Assembly: GCF_900188345.1 (NCBI RefSeq)
Contig: NZ_FZOD01000024.1
Location: 62,001-126,000, forward strand
Reading direction: 5' to 3'
Source: Streptosporangium subroseum
GTDB taxonomy: Bacteria; Actinomycetota; Actinomycetes; Streptosporangiales; Streptosporangiaceae
Length of the DNA: 64,000 nt
Shown: positions 19,229 to 26,826 of the stretch, piece by piece
Position numbering within the stretch: position 1 is the first letter of the stretch
How the letters are laid out: each line of letters begins with the position of its first letter
Made by a program: the position numbers and the translations under genes
The notes under the pieces: model-generated
What the model saw: only the letters and a program-made list of their open reading frames with translations
Databases searched by the model: none
What the model was told of the DNA's origin: nothing

Positions 19229-19518
19229 TATGGTTCCTCTCTCGAAAGCTCCCCCGTAAGACGAGAGGGACGCGAAAAAGGAATCGGTCCGCCTCGAAGG
19301 TCCCGGAACCGAGCTGGGAGAGGCGACGGATCCGCCGCGGAGCGAGGGCAGGAGAGGGAGCCGGTCCGCCTCAGAGGCCCCGGAACGGGGACGGGAGCAG
19401 GACCAGATCCGTCCCGGAGCAAGGGCCGTAGAAAAACCAGGCCCGTCCCGGTGTAAGGACTGTAGAAAGACCGCGTCCCGGAGGCCCCGGGAGAGGGAGC
19501 CGGTCCGCCTCAAGAGCC
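19229..19518. repeat. Repeat-rich spacer between sigma factor and serine hydrolase genes
   Basis: Two copies of GAGAGGGAGCCGGTCCGCC followed by TCA(G/A)(A/G)G(G/C)CC occur at 19352-19379 and 19491-19518; a looser copy starts near 19283. The second copy runs up to the sigma-factor stop. Words such as TCCCGGAGC and GCCCGTCCCGG also recur. The stretch stays open in some frames but shows no start with ribosome site; I read it as degenerate non-coding repeats. Confidence 0.6.
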
Positions 19519-20499
19519 TCAGAGCGAGGGCGGAAGGCCGAACCGGGAGAACGTCTCCTCCCCGTACGTGGTGACCTGGGTCACCAGCCCGTCCTCCACC
19601 CGCAGGACCCCGAGCCATGAGGGCAGGAAGTCGGATTGGCCGGCTTTGCGCAGATACGCGGCCGCCGCGGGCTGCCGGTTGGCCCAGGTGCCGAGCATTC
19701 GCCAGTCGCCCCAGGCCTCGGGGCCCACCATCGCGGGAGTCCACGACGCCAGGAAGGTCTCGCGCCCCAGCAGCCAGATCGGCGCCGGCGGCATCGTCTG
19801 CCACACGTCGGCCCGCAGCACTCCGGCCAGGACGGACGGGTCCGCCTGCTCGATGGCGTCGATGTAGCGCTGCAGGACGGTGCGCTCCTGCGGGGTGGGC
19901 TCGGCGGACGGAGCCCACTCCAGCCGCTGCGCGGGCAGGTGCTCCTTGAGCGTCGGCCTGGCGCGCTGCAGGGCGCTCTTCACCGCGGCGACGGTCAGCT
20001 CCAGGGACCCGGCGGTCTCCTCCGCCGACCAGCCGAGCACGTCGCGCAGGATCAGCACCGCGCGCTGCCTGGGCGGCAGGTGCTGGATCGCCACCAGGAA
20101 GGCCAGCTCGATCGTCTCGCGATCGATCACCATGTCGGCCGCGTCCAGCAGCGCGTCGGGGTACGGCTGGAGCCATGGAACCGCGCCCGAGGCCGGCGGG
20201 TCGAGCCCGGGATCGGAGGCGGCCGGCGCCGAGCGCGGCTGCGGCTGCCGGGGGTGCGCCCTGAGGTGGTCCAGGCAGGCGTTGGTGGCGATCCGGTACA
20301 GCCAGGCGCGCAGACCGGCTTCGCTCCGCAGGGTGTCGCGCCGCCGCCAGGCACGCAGGAACGTCTCCTGCACCAGGTCCTCGGCCTCGTCGAAGGAGCC
20401 GAGCATCCGGTAGCAGTGCACGTGCAGCTCTCGCCGGTGCTCCTCGACGCGCTCACCGAACCCGTCCACCGCTACCACCGCCCGACCGGCTCGAAGCAC
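19519..20499 (-). CDS. ECF sigma factor with SnoaL-like C-terminal domain
   Basis: RNA polymerase sigma factor, 326 residues from GTG 20499. Region 2 is visible as RMLGSFDEAEDLVQETFLRAWRR, and region 4 as LPPRQRAVLILRDVLGWSAEETAGSLELTVAAVKSALQRAR. About 110 residues follow (from WAPSAEPTPQERTVLQRYIDAIE), matching the SnoaL-like extension of SigG/SigJ-type ECF factors that need no classical anti-sigma factor and sense through this domain. The start is uncertain: GTG codons about 20478 (VVAVDGFGERV) would also fit, and no ribosome site is clear. The serine hydrolase downstream may be a target or just a neighbour. Confidence 0.88.
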   Translation of the reverse strand: MLRAGRAVVAVDGFGERVEEHRRELHVHCYRMLGSFDEAEDLVQETFLRAWRRRDTLRSEAGLRAWLYRIATNACLDHLRAHPRQPQPRSAPAASDPGLDPPASGAVPWLQPYPDALLDAADMVIDRETIELAFLVAIQHLPPRQRAVLILRDVLGWSAEETAGSLELTVAAVKSALQRARPTLKEHLPAQRLEWAPSAEPTPQERTVLQRYIDAIEQADPSVLAGVLRADVWQTMPPAPIWLLGRETFLASWTPAMVGPEAWGDWRMLGTWANRQPAAAAYLRKAGQSDFLPSWLGVLRVEDGLVTQVTTYGEETFSRFGLPPSL

Positions 20500-20684
20500 C
20501 CGGCGAAGGGCCGGGAACCGCGGGCGGCAGAGCCCACGCTCTCCCCGGTGAAGACGGCCTTGTCCTTCCCAGTGAGGACGGCCTCGCCGGGGAAGATGGC
20601 ACGGCCCTCGGCGGAGACGACACCGAGGGCCGGCACCGGTGCGACGGCACCGAAACCGGCCGGCATGAGCCTGATACCCGCCAT
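20472..20684 (-). CDS. Possible small protein overlapping the sigma factor start
   Basis: A 70-residue frame starting at ATG 20684 (MAGIRLMPAGFGAV) and ending inside the first codons of the sigma gene. Most codons end in G or C. It contains a near-repeat, GEAVLTGKDKAVFTGES, which weakens the case for a real protein. No ribosome site stands out. Listed only as a candidate. Confidence 0.25.
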   Translation of the reverse strand: MAGIRLMPAGFGAVAPVPALGVVSAEGRAIFPGEAVLTGKDKAVFTGESVGSAARGSRPFAGCFEPVGRW

Positions 20685-20889
20685 GGCCGGGATCCTAGCC
20701 GTTCGCCGACGGGGGCCGCGATGCCCGACGGCAAACGGCTCCCGCGCCGCCGACCGCTCGTATCGGACCGCCGGACCGCACCCTCATCGGGTCCTCCACG
20801 GGCTTGGGGATCACCTCATGGTCCGGGCCGAGCGCTGTCCTTCGCTCACCGGCCTGACCTCGCCGGGCGGCGGCGGGCGGCGCCGCACA

Positions 20890-20927
20890 GTCACGTGACG
20901 CTCGGTAACACCGTCACATGACGCTCG
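20890..20927. promoter_or_regulatory. Direct repeat GTCAC(G/A)TGACGCTCG, two copies
   Basis: Copies at 20890-20904 and 20913-20927 differ by one base and are 23 bp apart start to start, about two helical turns. The first contains the palindrome TCACGTGA. They lie about 200 bases upstream of the alpha/beta hydrolase gene and look like a tandem regulator site; the regulator is unknown. Confidence 0.45.
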
Positions 20928-20952
20928 CGAAGCGCGCGGCAGGTTCCATATG

Positions 20953-20969
20953 GTCTGCCATGAGCAGAC
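20953..20969. promoter_or_regulatory. Inverted repeat GTCTGC-n5-GCAGAC
   Basis: A perfect 6-5-6 inverted repeat 26 bases after the direct repeats, in the leader region of the alpha/beta hydrolase at 21121. Size and symmetry suit a dimeric repressor site. No regulator gene adjoins it. Confidence 0.4.
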
Positions 20970-21120
20970 AGCGGTCGATACGGACGGCAGATCGTAGGGC
21001 ACGCCGCCTCTCCTAGAGCACGACGCTCCATCCCCGACGAGGGGACATGTGACCGTTTTGCCCTAGTCCATGACCACAAGGGCCACGGACAGTGCTCCGG
21101 GCCCGACCCGAAAGGCGATC

Positions 21121-21918
21121 ATGACGACCCCTACCCCGGTCATCTTCATCCATGGACTGTGGCTGCACGCCACCTCCTGGAACCCCTGGGTCGAGCTCTT
21201 CCGCGAGGCCGGCTACGAGCCCCTGGCACCGGGCTGGCCCGGTGACTCCGACACCGTCGAGGCATCTCGCGCCAACCCCGACAGCATCGCCGACCACGGC
21301 ATCGACGACGTGGTCGAGCACTACACCAAAATCATCAACGGCCTCGCCGTCAAGCCCATCCTGATCGGGCACTCCTTCGGCGGCATGATCGCCCAGAAAC
21401 TCCTCGGACAGGACCTCGCGGCCGCCGCCGTCGCCATCGACGCCGCCCAGATCAAGGGCGTGCTGCCGCTGCCGCTGTCGGCGCTGCGCTCCACCCTGCC
21501 GGTGTTCAAAAACCCCGCCAACAACCACCGGGCCGTCTCGCTGACCGCCGAGCAGTTCCGCTACGCCTTCGGCAACGCCGTCTCCGAGGAGGAGTCCGAC
21601 GCCCTGTTCGAGCGCTGGGCGATCCCGGCGCCGGGCAAGCCGCTGTTCGAGGCCGCCGCCGCCAACTTCAACCCGCACTCCCCCGCCAAGGTCGCCACCG
21701 ACAACGAGATGCGCGGCCCGCTGCTACTGATCATGGGCGGCAAGGACCACACCGTACCCGAGGCCGTCACCAGGGCCACCCTGAAGCAGTACCGCCACTC
21801 CCACGCGGTCACCGACATCAAGGACTTCCCCGACAAGGCGCACTCCCTGACCATCGACAGCGGCTGGCGCGAGGTCGCCGACACCTCCCTGAGCTGGCTC
21901 AAGGAACAGGCACTCTGA
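21121..21918 (+). CDS. Alpha/beta hydrolase
   Basis: 265-residue cytoplasmic alpha/beta hydrolase. The oxyanion region is VIFIHGLWLHATSW (8-21), the nucleophile is Ser85 in GHSFGG, the acid is in GGKDHTVPEAV, and the histidine is in FPDKAHSLTIDSGW near the C terminus. This set resembles small esterases and non-haem chloroperoxidase-like hydrolases; the substrate is not evident. ATG 21121 is chosen over the upstream ATG 21070 because GAAAGG lies just before it and the fold starts at residue 7. Upstream repeats suggest its own regulation. Confidence 0.88.
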   Translation: MTTPTPVIFIHGLWLHATSWNPWVELFREAGYEPLAPGWPGDSDTVEASRANPDSIADHGIDDVVEHYTKIINGLAVKPILIGHSFGGMIAQKLLGQDLAAAAVAIDAAQIKGVLPLPLSALRSTLPVFKNPANNHRAVSLTAEQFRYAFGNAVSEEESDALFERWAIPAPGKPLFEAAAANFNPHSPAKVATDNEMRGPLLLIMGGKDHTVPEAVTRATLKQYRHSHAVTDIKDFPDKAHSLTIDSGWREVADTSLSWLKEQAL

Positions 21919-22055
21919 GTGCCCCATGGAGGACTGGAGCGCCGCCCGCAAGGCCGAACTCGCCAGGCGGCGCCCCTACCTCGGCCCAGCGGCCACCGGC
22001 GCCGTTGCGACACCCACGATCGGCCCGGCCGGACCCGGCTCCGCCCGCGTCGCGT

Positions 22056-22397
22056 CTAACCGGCCTCGTGCGCGTCGACCAGCTGTCTGGGCGCCGTCAG
22101 GCACCAGGCCTCGGTGACCAGCTCGAAAAGCTCCTCTGAATCGATCTTCCCGAGGTGCACCACGACCCAGCCGAACCGGCCGGCGGTGAACTGGACCTCG
22201 AACACCTCCGGGCGCTCCGCCACCATCGCGATCTGCTCCTCGATCGTCGCCTTGAGCCCAACGGTCGCGGTCTTCTCCCACAGGTAGCCGAAGCCCTTGC
22301 CCCGCACCTTCAACGAGATCCAGCTGTCGCCGTGGCCCTGCTCGACCTCGGGCAGTTCGTCCAGCATCTTCAGGAACTCACCAATACTCACACCCAT
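22056..22397 (-). CDS. MmcQ/YjbR-family protein
   Basis: 113-residue single-domain protein of the YjbR/CyaY-like fold. Typical features are EFLKMLDELPEVEQGHGDSW at the start, LKVRGKGFGYLW, EEQIAMVAERPEVFEVQFT and GWVVVHLGKIDSEELFELVTEAW near the end. Members are often annotated as DNA-binding but their role is poorly known. ATG 22397 or ATG 22406 may be used. It is convergent with the alpha/beta hydrolase. Confidence 0.82.
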   Translation of the reverse strand: MGVSIGEFLKMLDELPEVEQGHGDSWISLKVRGKGFGYLWEKTATVGLKATIEEQIAMVAERPEVFEVQFTAGRFGWVVVHLGKIDSEELFELVTEAWCLTAPRQLVDAHEAG

Positions 22398-22487
22398 GGC
22401 CCACATGTATCAGAGCGCTCCGACATTTATCCTCCGGGCGACGGCGGACGGGAGCCGGTCGGCCTCGCGGCCCCCGTCCTGACCGGG

Positions 22488-23522
22488 TCAGGCGCCGGAG
22501 CCGTCCACCGAGGGGGAGTTGGCCCCGGAGACGAACAGCCGGGGACCGCCGGTTCCGTCGGCGGGGACGGCCCACACGTCGTTGGTGCCGTCGCTGCGCT
22601 GCAGCCCGTAGGCGACGGTCCGGTCGTCCAGCCAGATCGCCTGGTCGTCGACGCTGTGGCTCTCGGCCAGGGCGACCGTCTTCTTCGTGGCGAGGTCCAG
22701 TACGGACAGCCGCCAGCCCCGGGCGGGATCCCCGCCGATGGCGGCCTTGAACGCGATGCGGGTGCCGTCCGGGGAGAGGGAGGGGCACTCGACCCCGTCC
22801 GTCACCGTCCGGAACGTCCTGGCGGCGAAGTCGCCCTCGACCAGGTAGCGGTGCCCGCCGGAGGACATCGTGGCGTAGAACCGGTTGTCGTCGCCGGTGA
22901 AGGTGACACCCCACACGTTCATGTCCGCCGCCCGGTACGGCCGGCCGTCGACGGTGGCCGCGAACGTCTCCACCGAGTCGACCAGCGTGCCGGTGCGGGT
23001 GTCGAGAATTCCGGCGCGCGTGGAGAACCCGCCCCCGGAGGCGTAGGAATGGCCGTCGATGAACAGCGTCCAGGCGACCATCCGGCCGCTGGCGGACACG
23101 CGGAGGCGGTTGGGGAACCCGGTCAGCGGGATCGACCGCCGCTCCCGGAGATCGTGGCCGAGGATCGCGAGCTGTGTGGCGCCGAGCGGATTCACCGGGC
23201 GCAGGCAGGCGATGGTGTCCGCGGCGGCGAAAGCGCGGTCGCACCGCTGGGAGGTGAGGGTCCGCGGACCACCCGGGTCCTGGAGGGAGACGGTGGACAG
23301 CACACCGTTGCTGAGCACCCGGAGCCGAGGGCCGTCACCGCGAGCCGCACCGGCCTCCGCCGTGCTCGAAGCCGTACCGGCCTCCGCCGTGCCCGAGGTC
23401 GTGACAGCCGGGCCGGGACGGGCGCGGACGGTGTAGCCGACGGCCACGACGGCCAGCAGGACGGCCGCGGAACCGGCGATCGCGCCCCGCGCGCGCAGGC
23501 TCAGCCCGCTCTGCCCGCTCAT
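22488..23522 (-). CDS. Membrane-anchored beta-propeller (TolB-like) protein
   Basis: 344 residues with one N-terminal helix (about 12-33, AIAGSAAVLLAVVAVGYTV) and the rest outside the membrane. A short repeat AEAGTASSTAEAGAA follows the helix. The large part is made of propeller-like blades: VSASGRMVAWTLFIDG, TFTGDDNRFYATMSSGG, CPSLSPDGTRIAFK, AIWLDDRTVAYGLQRSDGTNDVW. Four cysteines could form two disulfides. The start overlaps the MFS stop (ATGA at 23519-23522), so the two are made together and may act together at the membrane. The exact partner is unknown. Confidence 0.82.
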   Translation of the reverse strand: MSGQSGLSLRARGAIAGSAAVLLAVVAVGYTVRARPGPAVTTSGTAEAGTASSTAEAGAARGDGPRLRVLSNGVLSTVSLQDPGGPRTLTSQRCDRAFAAADTIACLRPVNPLGATQLAILGHDLRERRSIPLTGFPNRLRVSASGRMVAWTLFIDGHSYASGGGFSTRAGILDTRTGTLVDSVETFAATVDGRPYRAADMNVWGVTFTGDDNRFYATMSSGGHRYLVEGDFAARTFRTVTDGVECPSLSPDGTRIAFKAAIGGDPARGWRLSVLDLATKKTVALAESHSVDDQAIWLDDRTVAYGLQRSDGTNDVWAVPADGTGGPRLFVSGANSPSVDGSGA

Positions 23523-24790
23523 GACGTCGCCTCCACGGCACCGGCCGGCCGGTTGACGCCGTACAGGAGGGCCGCCGTCGCGATGATCGCGATGACCCCG
23601 GCGAGTGCGGCGAGCGCGCACGCGGCGGTGGGACCCCAGAACTGCCACGCGGCGCCGAAGAGGACGGAGGAGCCGACGTAGGTCACCGCCTGGCCGGTCT
23701 GCACCAGGGCGAGCCCGGTCGTGCGCAGGCGTTCGGGCATGAGCGGCGCCGCCAGTGCCATCAGCACCCCGTCGGTGGCGGCGTAGAAGATTCCGTAGAG
23801 CGCGAGCACCGCGACGATGAGCGGCCACCCGCCGACCGGGCCGAGGATCGCCAGATACACCAGGACCAGCGCGCCGTAGCCTCCGAGGGTCACCGGGAGC
23901 CGGCCGATGCGGTCGGCCAGCGCTCCCAGGGGGGCGGCGAGCAGCAGATATGCCAGGCTGGTGCCCACGGCCATCAACGGGAACCAGACGGTGGCCAGGT
24001 CTTCGCGGTCCCTCAACAGGAGATACACGAAGCCGTCACCGATGGTGGCCAGCCCGAGCAGCCCGGCGGCGAGCAGGATCCTTCTCACGCCGGCGATGCG
24101 CAGCAGGCCCGCCGCCTGGCGCGGCGAGACCGCTCCCGCCGGGGGCACCGGGCCGCGCCGGTCCCGGACGAACAGCACGAGGATCACCACCCCGAACGCC
24201 GCGACGCAGAAGCTGGTGACGAACACCGCGTCGTAACGCTGGCCGGCCACCGCGAGCACGGCCAGCGCGACCAGCGGACCGAGGAAGGCGCCCACGCTGT
24301 CCATCGTCCGGTGCACCCCGAAAGCCCTGCCCAGCTGCGCGGGAGGGGTGGACAGGGTGATCAGCGCGTCGCGGGGGGCGGTGCGCAGACCCTTGCCCGC
24401 GCGGTCCGCGGTGATCGCCAGGCCGATCGCGCCGACCGATCCGCCCGCGGCGAGCAAGCCGAGCTTGGCGACCGCGGAGAGGCCGTAGCCGAAGCCGGCC
24501 ACGGCCTTACGCCGGCGCACCCGGTCGGCGAGGTAACCGCCGACGAGTCGCAGCAGCACCGTGGCACCCGTGTAGGCGCCGTCGACCACGCCGTAGGCGG
24601 CGGGGCTGAGCTGAAGGCCGATGATGAGATAGAGCGGCAGGATCGCGGTGACCATCTCGGAGGAGATGTCGGTGACCAGGCTGACCGTGCCGAGCGCGAA
24701 GACATTCGTGCCGACCGCCTCCCAGCGGCGCCGGCCGGCCTCGCCTGTGCCGGTGTCCGGCTTCGGACGGCGGATCGTGGACAGATACAC
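23519..24790 (-). CDS. MFS transporter
   Basis: 423-residue major facilitator with about 12 hydrophobic segments. The conserved loop 2-3 motif is seen as GGYLADRVRRRKAVAGFGYG, and its second-half echo as GALADRIGRLPVTLGGYG. DRAGKGLRTAPRDALI near helix 4 is typical of a group often annotated as drug or small-solute exporters. GTG 24790 is chosen: GGAAGGTG lies about 9 bases before it; the open frame continues further upstream but that part is not protein-like. It is coupled to the propeller protein. Substrate unknown. Confidence 0.85.
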   Translation of the reverse strand: MYLSTIRRPKPDTGTGEAGRRRWEAVGTNVFALGTVSLVTDISSEMVTAILPLYLIIGLQLSPAAYGVVDGAYTGATVLLRLVGGYLADRVRRRKAVAGFGYGLSAVAKLGLLAAGGSVGAIGLAITADRAGKGLRTAPRDALITLSTPPAQLGRAFGVHRTMDSVGAFLGPLVALAVLAVAGQRYDAVFVTSFCVAAFGVVILVLFVRDRRGPVPPAGAVSPRQAAGLLRIAGVRRILLAAGLLGLATIGDGFVYLLLRDREDLATVWFPLMAVGTSLAYLLLAAPLGALADRIGRLPVTLGGYGALVLVYLAILGPVGGWPLIVAVLALYGIFYAATDGVLMALAAPLMPERLRTTGLALVQTGQAVTYVGSSVLFGAAWQFWGPTAACALAALAGVIAIIATAALLYGVNRPAGAVEATS

Positions 24791-24849
24791 GGGCGTGCAC
24801 ACCTTCCCGGGGTTGCGGATGCCGCGCCCGGCGTGCGGGGGCACACCGG

Positions 24850-24863
24850 GCACGACGTCGTGC
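24850..24863. repeat. 14-bp perfect palindrome GCACGACGTCGTGC
   Basis: The palindrome lies in the 89-base gap between the metallophosphoesterase stop and the MFS start, both leftward. It may be an operator for the MFS pair or part of a terminator hairpin. GCACACCGGG next to it adds further pairing options. Confidence 0.4.
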
Positions 24864-24879
24864 GGCAGACGGAGAGCGA

Positions 24880-26286
24880 TCAGTGACAGGCGGTGGTGCC
24901 GCTGTCGGTGAAGGTCTTGCCGGCCTGGGGCACGAACTGCCACGTGTAGCTGTTGGAGTGGAGGGTGAACTTCACCACTCCGAAGGTGTTGTTGTTACGG
25001 ACCTCGCTGTTGGGCAGGATCGTGCCGAAGCTGTAGAGGCCGGCTCCGCCCGTTCCGATGACGAAGTGCCGGAGGCCGCGCGCGTTGTCGAGCTGTCCGC
25101 TGGGGTTCATCGGGGCGAACCGTTCGTACTGATGGTTGTGGCCCGTGACGATCACGTCGGCGTTGTTGTCGTACAGCGCCTGCACCAGCGGCCCCACCGA
25201 GGGGTCGGGGGCGTGGTTGGAGCCGGAGGTGAAGCGCGGGTGGTGCCAGTAGGCGAACGTGCACGCCTTGGCGTTGGCCGCGAGGTCGGAACGGAGCCAC
25301 TTCTCCTGCGCCGAGCCCGCGTTGCAGCCACCCACCGATGAGCAGTTGGAGTTGAGCGCCACCACGTGCCAGCTGCCGAGGTTGTAGGAGTAGTAGCCCT
25401 TGGCCGGGTCACCCGCGGCGGAGCCGAAGTAGTTGTAGTGGGCCGAGGCGCCCGGTGTGACGTATTCGTGGTTGCCGGCGACCGGACGGGTGCGCGACTT
25501 GAAGCGTCCCCAGGTGGGAGCGTAGTAGGAGGAGAAGTTCGAGGCCGAGCCGTCCGGGTAGGCCTCGTCGCCCGCGGTGAACACCGTGCCGGGGATGCCG
25601 TCCAGCAGGGCGGCGGTCGCGGTGTCTCCGGTGCCGGAGCTGGCGATGTCGCCCGCGCCGACCAGCACCGGGTCGCCCGCCGGCGCCGTGGGCGTGGGGG
25701 TGGGTGTGGGAGACGTGCCGGTCGTGATCACCAGCTGCGGGGCGGTGGATCCGCTCTCGCGCGAGTCGTAGTCGGCGCCGTCGGTGCTGGAGGAGGTGAC
25801 GCCGATGCTGAAGACGCCGTTGCCCTTGACGTACGAGCTCACGTCGATCTCGTACCAGGCGTTCCGGACGACCGCGCCGAGCGAGCCGAGGGTCGTGCCG
25901 TCGACGGCGGGCTGGTTGTTCCAGATCACGCCGGTCTCCGACCAGGTGGTGTTGCTCATCGAGGTGAAGGTGCCACCGCTGTTGCTCTCCGCACCGGAGA
26001 CGTCGTCGGTGTGGATGCGGAGCTTCGCGCCGCTGACCGCCGTCAGGCCGGAGACGTTGAACCTCAGGTACATCCGCTTGATCGGCGAGTTGTCCACGCC
26101 GAGCTGGCCGGAGGTGCCGTAGTTGGTCGTGGCGAGGCTGTTGTCGGTGTAGGTGTCCGCGACAGGTGTCAAGGTGGTGGTTGCCGCATATGCGACCGAG
26201 GCATCGCCGAACACGCCGACGACGCCCACGGTGGTCACACTGGCGGCGACGAGGGCGATCGCGATAGCGATCTTGCGCCTGAACAT
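24880..26286 (-). CDS. Secreted metallophosphoesterase with N-terminal DNRLRE/CBM96-like domain
   Basis: 468 residues. A signal peptide ends near 34 (VAYA). Residues about 38-188 form a DNRLRE-type beta domain (PVADTYTDNSLATTNYGTSG, MYLRFNVSG, WYEIDVSSYVKGNG). A Thr-Pro linker (TPTPTPT, 193-200) leads to a calcineurin-like phosphoesterase: GAGDIASS at 210, GDEAYPDG at 239, GNHEY at 271, YWHHPRFTSG, and GHNHQYER. All metal-binding steps are present. ATG 26286 has GGGAGGGC upstream. The role may be phosphate release or modification of extracellular phosphoesters bound to carbohydrate; this is inferred. Confidence 0.9.
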   Translation of the reverse strand: MFRRKIAIAIALVAASVTTVGVVGVFGDASVAYAATTTLTPVADTYTDNSLATTNYGTSGQLGVDNSPIKRMYLRFNVSGLTAVSGAKLRIHTDDVSGAESNSGGTFTSMSNTTWSETGVIWNNQPAVDGTTLGSLGAVVRNAWYEIDVSSYVKGNGVFSIGVTSSSTDGADYDSRESGSTAPQLVITTGTSPTPTPTPTAPAGDPVLVGAGDIASSGTGDTATAALLDGIPGTVFTAGDEAYPDGSASNFSSYYAPTWGRFKSRTRPVAGNHEYVTPGASAHYNYFGSAAGDPAKGYYSYNLGSWHVVALNSNCSSVGGCNAGSAQEKWLRSDLAANAKACTFAYWHHPRFTSGSNHAPDPSVGPLVQALYDNNADVIVTGHNHQYERFAPMNPSGQLDNARGLRHFVIGTGGAGLYSFGTILPNSEVRNNNTFGVVKFTLHSNSYTWQFVPQAGKTFTDSGTTACH

Positions 26287-26826
26287 TGTCGAAGCCCTCC
26301 CATACTTTGCGATGGAGGTTGTCTTGGGGGCCAACGAAACGTATATACGTGTCGATACGGCGGCATGGCGGAGAGCGGATTGCATCATGGCCGCTCGGTG
26401 AACGAATGAAGATCACGACTCGGCTTGTCAAATTTTCCGGCATCGGCGGTGACCGCCGGACGCCGAAGCAAGGCATGACACCACGACCGGGCACCGTCCG
26501 TGGCCGCCCGACACGCCTGGCGCACAGATTTTGACGAAACTCACGACGCGGATGACCCGGAATCAGATGACCATCCCTGCGATCCTCGGAAGCCATCCCA
26601 GAGGCATCCCATGTATGCGCAGCACGGTCAGGGTCGATCTAGGCCATGACCTGCCAAGTCGAGCGCGAGCGTTGACATTCCTCCCTAACAACCTCGATTT
26701 TTCGCTTGACAGATCGGATGTTTCGGGAGATCAATAGGCACCGAAATTTTCGTCTGGTTCGCCTCGGCCTGTAGCGGCGTGCACGCGGCGGCGAACTGAT
26801 CGCATCCAGGCACCAGAGAGGACTCC
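26287..26826. other. Divergent promoter region of phosphoesterase and GH29 genes
   Basis: No gene seen. The half near 26340 is A/T-rich (GTATATACGTGTCGATACGG) and probably drives the leftward phosphoesterase. Two TTGACA words at 26672-26677 and 26706-26711 lie upstream of the rightward GH29 gene; matching -10 boxes are weak (AATAGG region, 26733-26739). Confidence 0.4.
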
